Counted from the first letter of the stretch, positions 45,339 to 55,433 are shown. The stretch is DNA of 64,000 nt from Sphingobium sufflavum (GCF_021403115.1 NZ_JAJSSH010000002.1:248001-312000), one strand, 5' to 3'. Numbers and translations are program-made. Notes: generated by a model not told the origin, from the sequence alone.

Positions 45339-46904
45339 TCAGAAGCTGAAGCCGGGGGCGGCGTTTGCCTTGCCCGGTTTGCGCGGGGTGCCACCGGAAA
45401 CCGGGGCGGCGGTGGAGTCGGCGGGGACGATCACGGGCGGCGCCAGCGTGGGTACGGGGCGCGGTTCGTTCGACTTGCTGTCATGCTGCATCGTGCCGAG
45501 ATACCGTTGGGCGTCATTGGCGTTGCGATAGCCATCCGTCGGCAGCTTGATGTCGCGGGCGTTGACCGGCTTCACCAGATAAGGCGTCACAATAATCACC
45601 AGTTCCGTCTGACTGCGGCGGAAAGCCGATGACTTGAACAGATTGCCCAGGATCGGGATATCGCCGAGGAAAGGCGCCTTGTTGATGCTGTTGCTGTTTT
45701 CGGAGCGTAGCAGGCCGCCGATCATCATGCTCTGGCCCGATCCCATTTCGAGCGTTGTCTCCGCGCGCCGCGTCTTGACGCCGGGGATTGCGGTGCCTGA
45801 AATGGTGACGCCTGCGGTATAGTCGAGATCGGACACCTCCGGCCGCACGCGCATGGAGATGCGGCCATCCGCAAGCACCGTCGGCGTGAAGGCAAGGCTG
45901 ACGCCGTAGGATTTGAACTCGACCGATGTCTGGCCCAACCCCGTGGACAATGGGATGGGCAGTTCGCCACCCGCCAGAAAACTGGCCGTTTCGCCCGAAA
46001 GCGCGGTCAGGTTCGGATTGGCGAGGGTGGTAGCAAGACCTTGATCTTCTGCCAGGTCGAGCGCGGCAAGGATGTTGAGGCCGAACAGGCTCGTGTCGGC
46101 GGCAATCGTCGTTCCCGACGTTTTCGATGGAATGCCGGTAAGGCCTTCTGAGCCGACCAGATTGGTGCCGGCAGCCAGAGAGCCGCCCGGATACCATTTT
46201 GGATTGTACATGGTGCGGCCACCGGAACCGAGGCCGAACTTGAAGCCGCTTGTATAATCCGCTGTCGCCAAATTCATGCCGATCGTCTTGCTGATCGTCT
46301 TGCTGACTTCCGCGATGCGCACCTGCAAATTGACGGCCAGTGGGGTCGCGGTCTTGAGGCGACTGATGACGGTCGTCTTGTCGCCAACGAACGCTGTGAC
46401 AAGGCGCTCCGCCTCTGCGCTGTCCTCTGGTGTCGCGATGATGCCGGTCAGCAAGACCGTGTTGTTCAGCGTGCTGACCTGAATATCTGCATCCGGCATG
46501 GCGAGTCGGAGCATTTGGTCGATGCTGGTCAGATTATTGCCCACCCGCACGACGGCGCGATAGATGGGTTTGCCCGCTGTGTTGGTGACGGTCAGGTCGG
46601 TCTGGCCCGGTCCCTTGGGGATCAGATAGAGTTGCCGCGAGGAGCGGACATGGACGTCGACCACATCCGGGTTGGCGATGATGACATCGGACATGGGCGT
46701 GGCGAGGTTGATGACCTTGCTCTGGCCGAGGGACAGGAGTTGCACGCCATCGTCGCGCACCGCAGGCGCAGCGGGAGCGGTGGGCGCACGGCCGGCCGCG
46801 AGAGAGGGCAGGGGCGCTGCGGTCAGGATCAGCGCGGCACTGGCGGCCAGGCTGTTGCGGCCCAAGGACCGCAGTCCCATCGTCCGCAGAGTGGTCGATG
46901 TCAT
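45339..46904 (-). CDS. cpaC: Tad pilus outer-membrane secretin CpaC/RcpA
   Basis: A 521-residue secretin. A signal peptide (about 18-36) is followed by an N0-like domain (INLATPMSDVIIANPDVVDVHV), a BON-like module (about 130-165) and a secretin core with ALDLAEDQGLATTLANPNLTALSG and GGLLRSENSNSINKAPFLGDIPILGNLF, the conserved C-terminal motif. It forms the outer-membrane channel for the pilus. It follows cpaB by one base and precedes cpaD. Confidence 0.93.
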   Translation of the reverse strand: MTSTTLRTMGLRSLGRNSLAASAALILTAAPLPSLAAGRAPTAPAAPAVRDDGVQLLSLGQSKVINLATPMSDVIIANPDVVDVHVRSSRQLYLIPKGPGQTDLTVTNTAGKPIYRAVVRVGNNLTSIDQMLRLAMPDADIQVSTLNNTVLLTGIIATPEDSAEAERLVTAFVGDKTTVISRLKTATPLAVNLQVRIAEVSKTISKTIGMNLATADYTSGFKFGLGSGGRTMYNPKWYPGGSLAAGTNLVGSEGLTGIPSKTSGTTIAADTSLFGLNILAALDLAEDQGLATTLANPNLTALSGETASFLAGGELPIPLSTGLGQTSVEFKSYGVSLAFTPTVLADGRISMRVRPEVSDLDYTAGVTISGTAIPGVKTRRAETTLEMGSGQSMMIGGLLRSENSNSINKAPFLGDIPILGNLFKSSAFRRSQTELVIIVTPYLVKPVNARDIKLPTDGYRNANDAQRYLGTMQHDSKSNEPRPVPTLAPPVIVPADSTAAPVSGGTPRKPGKANAAPGFSF

Positions 46905-46905
46905 C

Positions 46906-47892
46906 TTACTTGCTCCCCACAGGAACCGGCGTCACGCTGGTTCCGCGTGCGACACGCACAACTTCGCCCTTTGCCGCACTCGCGGCCATGGCGGCGGCCG
47001 GATCGGCCGGTTTTGCGGGCACGGTGCGCCGCTGGAATTTCGAGACGTCGCCGCCGGTCGAGAAGGTGCGGCCCCGATCCATCGGGCGGTTGGCCAGCGA
47101 TGCCAGCATTTCCTTCTCCGCCGTGGGATCATTGCCCTTAGGCGCCTGCACCTCGCCGGATGCCAGTGCGGCCTCCAGGTCGGATGTGCTGTCGGCCAGC
47201 GAACGCAGCGACAGCGAGATCGCGCCGAGCGTCTGGGCGACGGTGATCTTTTCCGCCATGCGCGGAGTCACTTCGATGGTGACGTTGGAGTAGCCCGCGA
47301 CTACGGGGCGGCCATCCTCGCCCAGCGGATTGGTGCGCTGGTCGGTGGCGAGAACGCGCAGGTTGCGCAGTACCGTCTCCGAAACCTTGAGCGGTGGGCC
47401 GTCGCCACCACCGGCCACGGTCTGGGTCAGCATCATGTCGACTCGGTCGCCGGGAAAGATGAAGCCAGCTACGCTGGCCTGCATCTGCACGGGCAGGGTC
47501 ACGGCGCGCATGCCGGGGGCCAGAGCGGCCGCCAGGAAGCCACGGTCGCCCGGCTGGATCAGCGCGCCCTGCGTCACAGGCTGGCCTGCCGAGATAGCGG
47601 TGCGGACGACGGAACCGACCAGCTTGCTCTGGTCGGCCTTGCCCTCGATGAAATAGGCGTTTTCGATCAGCTCTTCAGGCCAGGGCTGATAGCGGAATTC
47701 CTCCGGGCCGATGATGGTGCCGACCGGCAGTTGCTTGGTGGCGACAAGCACCTTCTGAAGCTGTTGCTGGGGCATGGCCGCAGCATCGGCCTGTGGCGCG
47801 GGTGCGCCCAGAAACATCGAGCGCGCCAGAAACGCGGCTGCGATGGCGATCACCAGAGCGCCTACCAGCAGAGCGATCTTCTTCGGTTCCAT
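46906..47892 (-). CDS. cpaB: Tad pilus assembly protein CpaB/RcpC
   Basis: A 328-residue protein anchored by one N-terminal helix (IALLVGALVIAIAAAFLA), then SAF-like (antifreeze-type) domain with VLVATKQLPVGTIIGPEEF and GDRVDMMLTQTV. It acts with the secretin in the periplasm. The start at 47892 (MEPKKIALL) is chosen over an in-frame codon at 47943, which would overlap the cpaA stop. It is followed directly by cpaC. Confidence 0.9.
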   Translation of the reverse strand: MEPKKIALLVGALVIAIAAAFLARSMFLGAPAPQADAAAMPQQQLQKVLVATKQLPVGTIIGPEEFRYQPWPEELIENAYFIEGKADQSKLVGSVVRTAISAGQPVTQGALIQPGDRGFLAAALAPGMRAVTLPVQMQASVAGFIFPGDRVDMMLTQTVAGGGDGPPLKVSETVLRNLRVLATDQRTNPLGEDGRPVVAGYSNVTIEVTPRMAEKITVAQTLGAISLSLRSLADSTSDLEAALASGEVQAPKGNDPTAEKEMLASLANRPMDRGRTFSTGGDVSKFQRRTVPAKPADPAAAMAASAAKGEVVRVARGTSVTPVPVGSK

Positions 47893-47946
47893 GACGACTT
47901 CAGCCTTCCCGACCAGCGGACGCAACCAGCGCCCGTTTCTCAATTC

Positions 47947-48423
47947 TTACGTAAATGCGTTAAAATAGGGTTCACCAATGACCCACAAGCCAGCTAGGCT
48001 AATGGCGACCCCATAAGGAACCTCCACCGCGCCGATCCGCCGGGTCGTCCGATGATGGACCACCGTGATGATGGTGATGACTCCGCCGAACAGCGCCATG
48101 AGCACCAGAAGCGACATCAGCGCCCCCGCAGGCAGCCAGAGTGCGATGGCGGCGAGCATTTTCACGTCGCCGCCGCCCATCGCCCCCATGGCGAACAGTG
48201 TCGCGAAAACAGCGAAGACGGCAACGCACAGCCCTAGTTGCAGTGCCATGTCGGGCCAATGCGACAGGCCCATACTCCACCAATAGACCGGGGCGAGCAG
48301 GGCGATCGCGGCGTTCAACCGATTGGAGATGATGCGTGCGCGCAGGTCCGTCACGGCTGCCCAGATGAGCAGGCCGGCAAGCGTGGCGAGAAGCAGCGAG
48401 GGCAGAAAATTCGGATACATCAC
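47947..48423 (-). CDS. cpaA: A24 prepilin peptidase CpaA
   Basis: A 158-residue inner-membrane aspartic protease with about five helices. The FGGD-like motif is present as MGGGDVKMLAA, and the first catalytic Asp lies in AAVTDLRARIISN. It processes Flp pilins, but no pilin gene is seen on this side of the cluster. Start is one of two adjacent ATGs at 48423/48420. It opens the minus-strand Tad cluster; the divergent gene is an FAD oxidoreductase. Confidence 0.88.
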   Translation of the reverse strand: MMYPNFLPSLLLATLAGLLIWAAVTDLRARIISNRLNAAIALLAPVYWWSMGLSHWPDMALQLGLCVAVFAVFATLFAMGAMGGGDVKMLAAIALWLPAGALMSLLVLMALFGGVITIITVVHHRTTRRIGAVEVPYGVAISLAGLWVIGEPYFNAFT

Positions 48424-48541
48424 ATATCAGCTCTAGACCCTATGCCTTTCGAAATCGTAACCAGCCGTCGATGATGGGCATGAACGATTTCCTCAGAACT
48501 AGCAGCAGCCATGGGTGCGTCCGCCGATCGGGTGGATTCGT

Positions 48542-49672
48542 GTGAAGGAAGGCTGCGATATTTTGATCGTCGGCGGCGGCATGGCGGGCATGAGCATCGG
48601 AGCGCTGCTCGCCAATGAGGCCCGCGTCGTTGTGCTGGAGGCGGAAGAAGCGCCGGGCTATCATGCGACGGGGCGATCCGTGGCGTTCTGGACGGAAAGC
48701 TATGGTGGGCCTGCGGTACAGCCGCTGACGACGGCATCAGGAAGGATGCTTGTGCGGCCCGATTCCGATTTCAGCGAGACGAGTTTTCTGACCCCGCGTG
48801 GTGCCCTCCACATCGGCCCGGATAGTGCGATGGGGGAAGCGGATGCATTCGTGGACCTGTATGGTGGACAGGGCGTGGCGGTGGAGCGGGTGGGCCGCAG
48901 GACGCTGGCGCAGGCTGTGCCGGGTCTCTTGCCGGAGTGGACGGTGGGCGTGGCTGAGCCGAGCTGTGCGGACATTGATGCGTCGGCGTTGCTGGCCGCT
49001 TATCGCCGCCGACTGATGCAGCGAGGCGGAGTTCTGCGTTGTGGTGAGGCGTTCCGGTCCGCGCATCATGATGGACGCAACTGGACCGTGGAGACGTCCG
49101 GGGGCAGTCTGTCCTGCACAGTGCTGATCAATGCGGCGGGCGCCTGGGCCGATGATGTCGCGCGTCGGTCGGGCGTCACGACGCTGGGCATCCTGCCGTT
49201 GCGGCGGACGGTGGTGCAGGTGCGGACCGATCCGCCCGCGCCCGTCGATCTGCCACTGGTCATCGACCTGGCGGCGCGTTTCTACTTCAAGAGCGTGGGC
49301 GGTGGACGGCTGTGGCTGACCCCGCATGATGAGGTGCCGCAACTGCCCGGCGATGCCGCACCGGATGATCTGGCAGTCGCGACCGCTATCGACCGATTGC
49401 AACAGGTGGTGGAGTGGCGGGTGGCTGCGGTGGAGCGCAAATGGGCGGGGCTGCGCAGTTTCGCGCCGGACCGTGCGCCGGTCTATGGTTTCGACGCTCA
49501 TGTCCCAAGTTTTTTCTGGTTCGCGGGGCAGGGAGGATTCGGCATTCAGACAGCGCCTGCCGCGGCGTTACTCGGCGCGGCCTTGGTGATGGCAACGGAG
49601 CCGGATACGGCGGTCGGGCATATTGACGTGGCGCCCTATGCCCCCGGTCGCTTTTCTTCACCGCTGGGTTGA
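48542..49672 (+). CDS. FAD-dependent oxidoreductase (DAO family)
   Basis: A 376-residue flavoenzyme of the D-amino-acid oxidase fold. The FAD loop DILIVGGGMAGMSIGALLA is near the N-terminus, followed by VVLEAEEAPGYHATGRS, AAGAWADDVARRSG, and a C-terminal FAD motif WFAGQGGFGIQTAPAAA. It resembles glycine/D-amino-acid dehydrogenases. GTG at 48542 has GGGTGGA upstream; GTG at 48515 would add nine residues. It is monocistronic by position, divergent from cpaA. Substrate unknown. Confidence 0.83.
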   Translation: MKEGCDILIVGGGMAGMSIGALLANEARVVVLEAEEAPGYHATGRSVAFWTESYGGPAVQPLTTASGRMLVRPDSDFSETSFLTPRGALHIGPDSAMGEADAFVDLYGGQGVAVERVGRRTLAQAVPGLLPEWTVGVAEPSCADIDASALLAAYRRRLMQRGGVLRCGEAFRSAHHDGRNWTVETSGGSLSCTVLINAAGAWADDVARRSGVTTLGILPLRRTVVQVRTDPPAPVDLPLVIDLAARFYFKSVGGGRLWLTPHDEVPQLPGDAAPDDLAVATAIDRLQQVVEWRVAAVERKWAGLRSFAPDRAPVYGFDAHVPSFFWFAGQGGFGIQTAPAAALLGAALVMATEPDTAVGHIDVAPYAPGRFSSPLG

Positions 49673-49703
49673 GAAGGGCGTGACGGATTAAGATGTTGAG
49701 GCG

Positions 49704-50144
49704 TTAGCCCCGCATGGCGTCTGCGGCATCGCTGGCGAGACGGTCGGCGCGGTCGTTCTCCGGGTGGCCGCTATGGCCCTTGACCCACTTCCATTCGACC
49801 TGATGCGGTGAGGCGGCCTCCACCAGCGCCTGCCACAGTTCGACATTCTTGACCGGCTTGTTGTCGGCAGTGCGCCAGTTCTTGCGCTTCCAGCCATGGA
49901 CCCATTTGGTGATGCCATCCATGACATATTTGCTATCGGTCGAGAGGATGACCGTGCAGGGCCGGGTGAGGGCGTTGAGGCCCTCGATCGCGGCCATCAG
50001 TTCCATGCGATTATTAGTGGTCAGCTTTTCGCCACCGGACAGTTCCTTCTCATGCTCGCCGAAGCGGATGAGCGTGCCCCAGCCACCGGGGCCGGGATTA
50101 CCTTTACACGCGCCGTCAGTGAACAGGTGGACGGTGTCGCTCAT
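49704..50144 (-). CDS. rnhA: Ribonuclease HI
   Basis: Removes RNA from RNA-DNA hybrids. The 146-residue protein has the four catalytic acids: Asp in [14 protein letters not shown], Glu in NRMELMAAI, Asp in STDSKYV, and Asp in NDRADRLA, plus a basic protrusion ([18 protein letters not shown]). Length is typical. ATG at 50144 overlaps the thrB end by four bases, so the two are coupled. Confidence 0.96.
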   Translation of the reverse strand: MSDTVHLFTDGACKGNPGPGGWGTLIRFGEHEKELSGGEKLTTNNRMELMAAIEGLNALTRPCTVILSTDSKYVMDGITKWVHGWKRKNWRTADNKPVKNVELWQALVEAASPHQVEWKWVKGHSGHPENDRADRLASDAADAMRG

Positions 50145-51136
50145 GGGCGCGCCTCCACCGACGCGCCGAGCAGGCTGTCGGCGCTGGCGGCGGCGTAGAA
50201 GTCGAGGCGGCGCAGATAGGCGAGCGGATCCTTGCGCGTCACCATCGCGTCGGCGGGCGTGTTGATCCAGTCATAGGCGCGCGTCAGGAGGAAGCGGATC
50301 GCAGCGCCCCGGCAGAGGGTGGAGAAGGCCGCGCGTTCCTCGGCCGAGAGCGGTAGCAGCGACTGATAACCCGCGACCAGAGCCTCGCCCCGGTCCGCGT
50401 GATAGGTTGCGCCATCGCCGTCGAAGCACCAGGCCCCATGTATGACGGCGAGGTCATAGGCGCGGATGTCCGTGCAGCTGAAATAGAAGTCGATCAGGCC
50501 CGTCACCCGTTCACCCAGCATCAGCACATTGTCGGGGAACAGGTCGGCGTGGATGACCGAGCGGGCGAGCCGGTCGGGCCATGCGGCGGTCAGATGGGCG
50601 AGTTCGTCCGTGACCCGTGCTTCCAGCCCCGGCGCGATGCTGTCGAGGTCGCCGTCGCAGGAGGCGGCCAGCGGCTGCCAGCCGTCGATGCCGAGATCAT
50701 TGTGGCGGGCACCCACGAAATCCGCCGCCGCGCGGTGTAGTTCCGCCATGGCGCGACCCGCCGCAAAAGCCTGCCCCGCCGTGGGTTCGGTCACGGAAAC
50801 GCCGGTCAGAAATTCGATCAGGCAGGCGGGCCGACCGCACAGGGTCTTTACATGATGACCAACCGAATCGGGTATGAAACGGGGGACCGGGAGGCCCTTC
50901 GCGCCGAGGTGGTCGAGGAGGTCGATGAAGAAGGGCAGATCCTCCGGGTCGGTGCGATGTTCGTAGAGGGTCAGGATGTAGCGATGGCCAAGGCCATCCG
51001 AACCCGTTGTTTCCACAAGGAAATTGCTGTTGGAAACACCCTCCGCTATCCCCTTGGCGGAGATGAGCGTGCCGCAGTCATAATCGGCGAGGAAGTCGGC
51101 GAGCGCCTCTGCGGGCACGGCGGTATAGACGGCCAT
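50141..51136 (-). CDS. thrB: Homoserine kinase (ThrB, APH fold)
   Basis: Phosphorylates homoserine in threonine synthesis. The 331-residue protein belongs to the aminoglycoside-phosphotransferase-like ThrB class used by alphaproteobacteria: [13 protein letters not shown] as the nucleotide loop, [12 protein letters not shown] as catalytic loop, and [19 protein letters not shown]. Start ATG at 51136. It lies between ispH and rnhA, an order commonly kept in sphingomonads. Confidence 0.93.
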   Translation of the reverse strand: MAVYTAVPAEALADFLADYDCGTLISAKGIAEGVSNSNFLVETTGSDGLGHRYILTLYEHRTDPEDLPFFIDLLDHLGAKGLPVPRFIPDSVGHHVKTLCGRPACLIEFLTGVSVTEPTAGQAFAAGRAMAELHRAAADFVGARHNDLGIDGWQPLAASCDGDLDSIAPGLEARVTDELAHLTAAWPDRLARSVIHADLFPDNVLMLGERVTGLIDFYFSCTDIRAYDLAVIHGAWCFDGDGATYHADRGEALVAGYQSLLPLSAEERAAFSTLCRGAAIRFLLTRAYDWINTPADAMVTRKDPLAYLRRLDFYAAASADSLLGASVEARP

Positions 51137-51147
51137 AATCTGTTCCT

Positions 51148-52122
51148 TCAGGCCGCTTCGAGGCCGCGTGGCAGCTTGAAAGCGACGGTTTCCTCCGCCG
51201 TTTTGACCTGTTCCTCGCGCACGTCGAAATGCTGGGCGAGGGCGTTCACCACTTCCCGCACCAGCACTTCGGGCGCGCTGGCCCCGGCGGTGAGGCCGAG
51301 CGTGTCGATCCCGTCCAGCCAGTCGATGGGGATTTCCGCCGCGCGCTGGATCAGCATGGCGCGCGCGCCGCCGCGTTCCGCGACCTCCACCAGACGCAGC
51401 GAGTTGCTGCTGTTGGGCGCGCCGATCACCAGCACGGCCTGCGCCCGCTCCGCAATCGCCTTGACCGCCGCCTGCCGGTTGGAGGTGGCGTAGCAGATGT
51501 CCTCCCCCTTGGGCGCGACAATGTCCGGGAAGCGGCGCTGGAGCACGGCCATGATCTGCGCCGTGTCGTCCACGGACAGGGTGGTCTGGGTCAGGAAGGC
51601 GAGGCCATTGGCATCGGCGGGCGGCACGAACGCCTCCGCATCCTCCACCGTCTCGATCAGGGTCATGGTGCCGTCGGGCACCTGCCCGAAAGTGCCGATC
51701 ACCTCCGGATGCCCCTTGTGCCCGATGAAGGCGATATGGCGGCCGGCATCCATCTGCCGCTCCGCCTGCCGGTGCACCTTGGACACCAGCGGACAGGTGG
51801 CGTCGAGAAAGTCGAGGCCGCGCGACTCGGCATTCTGGGGCACGACTTTGGGCACGCCATGGGCGGAGAAGACGACGGGGCGGTCGTCGGGCACTTCGTC
51901 CAGTTCCTCGACGAAGATGGCGCCCTGTTCGCGCAGGCCGTCCACCACGAACTTGTTATGCACGATCTCGTGCCGGACATAGACGGGCGCGCCATATTTG
52001 GCGATGGCCCGCTCCACAATGGTGATGGCCCGGTCCACCCCCGCGCAAAAGCCGCGCGGCGCGGCGATGAGGAGGGTGAGGGGGCGGCGTCCCGAAGGGC
52101 CTGTTTGCGTGTCAGTCACCAT
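51148..52122 (-). CDS. ispH: 4-Hydroxy-3-methylbut-2-enyl diphosphate reductase
   Basis: Last step of the MEP isoprenoid pathway, giving IPP and DMAPP, using a 4Fe-4S cluster. The 324-residue protein has three conserved cysteines: [24 protein letters not shown], and CYATSNRQ. The motifs [13 protein letters not shown] and QTTLSVDDT are typical. It starts at ATG 52122, opens the ispH-thrB-rnhA group, and leaves an unremarkable 291-base gap before nagZ, with its promoter presumably inside that gap. Confidence 0.96.
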   Translation of the reverse strand: MVTDTQTGPSGRRPLTLLIAAPRGFCAGVDRAITIVERAIAKYGAPVYVRHEIVHNKFVVDGLREQGAIFVEELDEVPDDRPVVFSAHGVPKVVPQNAESRGLDFLDATCPLVSKVHRQAERQMDAGRHIAFIGHKGHPEVIGTFGQVPDGTMTLIETVEDAEAFVPPADANGLAFLTQTTLSVDDTAQIMAVLQRRFPDIVAPKGEDICYATSNRQAAVKAIAERAQAVLVIGAPNSSNSLRLVEVAERGGARAMLIQRAAEIPIDWLDGIDTLGLTAGASAPEVLVREVVNALAQHFDVREEQVKTAEETVAFKLPRGLEAA

Positions 52123-52413
52123 GCGGCCCGCAATAGGGATTTGCGGCCTGCAAGGAAAGGCGGCTTGGCGCGAAAAGCGTCGGGTCGCATCGTCGTGCGA
52201 ATCGCGGGGGGCTGCCAGCGCGACGACCGGGGCGGGGAGAGGGCGGTTCGGGGCGCGTTCTTATGCGCTTCTCCGCAGTGATCGGCCTGTCCCATCGTCG
52301 GGCGCAGCATCAGGGTTCGGGGCGTCGGCGTGTGGTGTGGGGGCCGGACAGAGCCGCACAGGCCCGCGGCATGTCCTCTTTCCCCCATGCGCGATCCTCT
52401 CTAGGGTGGAGGC

Positions 52414-53421
52414 ATGAAGCCTGTCATATTCGGCCTTTCCGGTGAAACCCTGACGCCCGACGAGCGCGCCCTGTTCCGTGAGGCGGAACCGGCGGGCTAT
52501 ATTATGTTCAAGCGCAACATTCGGGACCGGGCGCAACTGCGCGCGCTGACCGACGATCTGCGGGCGCTGGCGGGGCGGGACGACCTGCTCATCATGATCG
52601 ACCAGGAGGGCGGGCGCGTCGCGCGGATGCAGCCGCCGGTGTGGCCGAAATTCCCCTCCGCCGAGCCGTTCGACCGCCTCTATGCCACCGCGCCGTCGAG
52701 CGCGATTGCGGCCACCCGCGCCAATGCGCGCGCCATTGCCGCGACGCTGGCCGAGGTGGGGATCACCGTCGATGCGCTGCCGCTGCTCGACCTGCGGATC
52801 GAGGGGCAGAGCGAGATCATCGGGGACCGCTCGCTGGGCGGCGACCCGATGCAGGTTGCGGCGCTGGGCCGGGCGGTGATCGAGGGGCTGCGCGCGGGCG
52901 GGGTCGTGGGCATCGTCAAGCATATGCCGGGCCATGGCCGGGCGCTGGTGGACAGCCATCTGCACCTGCCCACCGTGACGGCGAGCGCGGAGGAACTGGA
53001 GGCGGATATTGCGCCGTTCCGCACGCTGGCCCATGCGCCGATGGGGATGACGGCGCATATCATCTACACCGCCTGGGATGCGGAGCGCCCCGCCAGCCTG
53101 TCGCCCGTCGTCATCGGGGATGTGATTCGGGGGCGGATCGGCTTCGACGGGCTGCTGATGTCGGACGATCTCGATATGAAGGCGCTGTCTGGCAATATGG
53201 GCACTCTGGCCGCCGCGACGGTGGCGGCGGGATGCGATCTGGCGCTCAACTGCTGGGGCGTGATGGACGACATGATCGCCATCACGGAGGCTCTGCCGGA
53301 GATCAGCGACGAGAGCCGGGCGCGGCTGGACCGGGCGATGGCGACGGTGGCGGGCGGCGCGGACGATGCGGATATGGACGCGGTGGTGGCCACGCGCGAC
53401 GCGCTGCTGGCGCTGGCATGA
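52414..53421 (+). CDS. nagZ: Beta-N-acetylhexosaminidase NagZ (GH3)
   Basis: Cleaves GlcNAc from muropeptides in the cytoplasm for wall recycling. The 335-residue GH3 protein has DQEGGRVARM, KHMPGHGRALVDSHL (catalytic His/Asp loop) and SDDLDMKALSG, with the nucleophile Asp. Start ATG at 52414 has GGTGGAGG near it. Its stop overlaps scpA as ATGA. The nagZ-scpA-scpB-tatABC order is a conserved alphaproteobacterial arrangement. Confidence 0.95.
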   Translation: MKPVIFGLSGETLTPDERALFREAEPAGYIMFKRNIRDRAQLRALTDDLRALAGRDDLLIMIDQEGGRVARMQPPVWPKFPSAEPFDRLYATAPSSAIAATRANARAIAATLAEVGITVDALPLLDLRIEGQSEIIGDRSLGGDPMQVAALGRAVIEGLRAGGVVGIVKHMPGHGRALVDSHLHLPTVTASAEELEADIAPFRTLAHAPMGMTAHIIYTAWDAERPASLSPVVIGDVIRGRIGFDGLLMSDDLDMKALSGNMGTLAAATVAAGCDLALNCWGVMDDMIAITEALPEISDESRARLDRAMATVAGGADDADMDAVVATRDALLALA

Positions 53422-54224
53422 GCGACGGGGCCGAGCTGCTGGCCCCGGTGGAGGCGGGGGATGGTGCGCCCGCCGGGCAGGAGGAGACGCTCACCCTGTC
53501 CTTCGAAAGCTGGGAGGGGCCGCTCGACCTGCTGCTGACGCTGGCGCGCGGGCAGAAGGTGGACCTTCGCGAGATTTCGATCCTGGCGCTGGTCGAGCAA
53601 TATCTGGCCTTCATCGACAATGCGCGCGCGCTGAAGCTGGAGGTCGCGGCGGACTATCTGGTGATGGCGGCGTGGCTGGCCTACCTCAAATCCGCCCTGC
53701 TGTTGCCGAAGGTGGAGCAGCCCGACCCGTCGCCGGAGGAACTGGCGTTGCGCCTGCAATTGCGGCTCCAGCGGCTGGACGCGATGCGGGAGGCCGGGGC
53801 GCGGCTGATGGCGCGCGACCTGATGGGGCGGGACGTGTTCGCGCGCGGCGACCCGGAAGGACTGGACCGGCCCCGCTCGTCGGTGTGGACGGCGAGCCTG
53901 TATGACCTGCTGGCCGCCTATGGCCGGGTGAAGGCGCGCAATAGGCCGGTGGTGCACATCGTCGCGACCCGCAATGTGATGACGCTGGAGACGGCGATCG
54001 GGCGGGTGGCGAAGCTGGTCGGCAGCGCGATCGACTGGACCGTGCTGGAGGATTTCCTGCCCCGGACGGTCGACCCGGACATGCAGCGGTCAGCGCGGGC
54101 GAGCAGCTTTGTCGCGGCGCTGGAACTGGCGAAGCAGCGGCGGCTGGACATACGGCAGGCGGGGGCGTTCGCGCCGCTGTACCTGCGCGCGGTGCCGGGC
54201 GGCGGCGGGGCGGCGGGGCGGTGA
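53418..54224 (+). CDS. scpA: Segregation and condensation protein A
   Basis: Kleisin subunit of the SMC-ScpAB condensin, 268 residues. The N-terminal domain is present as SFESWEGPLDLLLTLARGQKVDLREISIL, followed by LVMAAWLAYLKSALLLP, and a C-terminal winged helix region (VMTLETAIGRVAKLVG). Start ATG at 53418 overlaps nagZ, and the stop overlaps scpB as TGATG. It brings the SMC heads together in chromosome segregation. Confidence 0.94.
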   Translation: MSDGAELLAPVEAGDGAPAGQEETLTLSFESWEGPLDLLLTLARGQKVDLREISILALVEQYLAFIDNARALKLEVAADYLVMAAWLAYLKSALLLPKVEQPDPSPEELALRLQLRLQRLDAMREAGARLMARDLMGRDVFARGDPEGLDRPRSSVWTASLYDLLAAYGRVKARNRPVVHIVATRNVMTLETAIGRVAKLVGSAIDWTVLEDFLPRTVDPDMQRSARASSFVAALELAKQRRLDIRQAGAFAPLYLRAVPGGGGAAGR

Positions 54225-54850
54225 TGCAGGACGACAAGCTGCGCCTGATCGAGGCGGTGCTGTTCGCGGCGGAGGAGCCGCTGACCGCGGCGGAGGTGCA
54301 GCGCCACGCCGGGCTGGCGGAGAGCGTTCTGCCGCACCTGACCGTGCTGGCGGATCAGTATGCGGGGCGCGGCATCGAGCTGGTCGCGCGCGGTGGCCGC
54401 TGGCATTTCCAGACGGCGGCGGACCTCGCCCATATCCTGCGGCGGGAGCGGGAGGTGGCGCGCAAGCTGTCGCGCGCGGCGGTCGAGACGCTGGCGATCA
54501 TCGCCTATCATGAGCCGGTCAGCCGGGCGGAGATAGAGGCGATCCGGGGCAGCCAGGTGGCCAGGGGCACGATCGACGTGCTGATGGAGGCGGGATGGGT
54601 GCGCCCGGCGGGACGGCGCGAGACGCCGGGGCGACCGCTGACCTATGCCACCACGGCGGATTTCCTGACGCACTTCGGGCTGGAGACGCGGCGCGACCTG
54701 CCCGGCGTGGACGATCTGCGCGCGGCGGGCCTGCTGGAGCCGGTGGATATGGCGCTGGAGGCGGCGCTGCTCTCGCCCGATGAGGCCGGGGAGGAGGCCT
54801 GCGAGGGAGCGGAGGATGGCGCAGGAGAGGATGCGGAAAGCGCCGATTGA
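54224..54850 (+). CDS. scpB: Segregation and condensation protein B
   Basis: Second regulatory subunit of condensin, 208 residues with two winged-helix domains: IEAVLFAAEEPLTAAEVQRHAG and LSRAAVETLAIIAYHEPVSRAEIEAIRGS, then GRPLTYATTADFLTHFGL. A C-terminal acidic tail (Glu/Asp/Ala-rich, about 25 residues) follows. GTG at 54221 is an alternative start three bases upstream. Confidence 0.94.
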   Translation: MQDDKLRLIEAVLFAAEEPLTAAEVQRHAGLAESVLPHLTVLADQYAGRGIELVARGGRWHFQTAADLAHILRREREVARKLSRAAVETLAIIAYHEPVSRAEIEAIRGSQVARGTIDVLMEAGWVRPAGRRETPGRPLTYATTADFLTHFGLETRRDLPGVDDLRAAGLLEPVDMALEAALLSPDEAGEEACEGAEDGAGEDAESAD

Positions 54851-54978
54851 GGCCCTGTGCCGCAGCCCTGTGCCGGAAAAATATCCCTCCTGTCATGATT
54901 CCGACCCTTTTCCCCGCGCAAAGGGTTCCCACTTTGATCCGATAGGTCTAATTAGCGGCCATTCAGGAGGTTTGTGTC

Positions 54979-55233
54979 ATGGGTTTCGGTTCGCCGCTGC
55001 ACTGGATTGTGCTCGTCCTCGTCGTCGTTCTGCTCTTCGGTGGCGGTCGTATCTCCGGCCTGATGGGCGATGTCGCCAAGGGCATCAAAAGCTTCAAGAA
55101 GGGCATGGCCGACGATGACGACGATGTGACGCCGCAGCGCCAGGCGCAGCCCGTCCAGCAGATCGAGGCCAAGGCGGAGCAGGCCCCGCAGCCCACCGCC
55201 GCGCCCGTTTCCAGCGAGCAGAAGCAGGGTTGA
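54979..55233 (+). CDS. tatA: Twin-arginine translocase subunit TatA
   Basis: An 84-residue protein forming the Tat pore. One N-terminal helix ([19 protein letters not shown]) is followed by the hinge and amphipathic helix [19 protein letters not shown], then an acidic and Gln-rich tail. AGGAGG lies eight bases before ATG at 54979. It precedes tatB by 200 bases of repeat-bearing sequence. The Tat system could export the twin-Arg protein encoded at 12950. Confidence 0.94.
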   Translation: MGFGSPLHWIVLVLVVVLLFGGGRISGLMGDVAKGIKSFKKGMADDDDDVTPQRQAQPVQQIEAKAEQAPQPTAAPVSSEQKQG

Positions 55234-55243
55234 TCCGACACCG

Positions 55244-55298
55244 CCGGGGTTGGGCCGGGGTTGGGCCGGGGTTGGGCCGGGGTTGGGCCGGGGTCGCG
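55244..55298 (+). repeat. 11-base tandem repeat between tatA and tatB
   Basis: The unit CCGGGGTTGGG occurs four times exactly at 55244, 55255, 55266 and 55277, with a partial fifth copy from 55288. It starts 10 bases after the tatA stop. Short perfect repeats such as this vary by slippage. Confidence 0.8.
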
Positions 55299-55360
55299 GC
55301 CGGGATCGTGGCCAACCTGGACCGCCGCGCCGCCGCCCCTTATCGGCTGGATAGACACTG

Positions 55361-55417
55361 GCCCAGTTGAACCGGCCCGGTAGAATCGGCCCAGTAGAAT
55401 CAGGCCCAATAGAATCG
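55361..55417 (+). repeat. 14-15 base tandem repeat before tatB
   Basis: Four imperfect copies of GCCCRGTAGAATCG start at 55361, 55375, 55389 and 55404. The last ends 16 bases before the tatB ATG. It differs from the 11-base array, so two independent arrays sit in one 200-base spacer. Confidence 0.7.
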
Positions 55418-55433
55418 GATTGTCACGGGCGTC

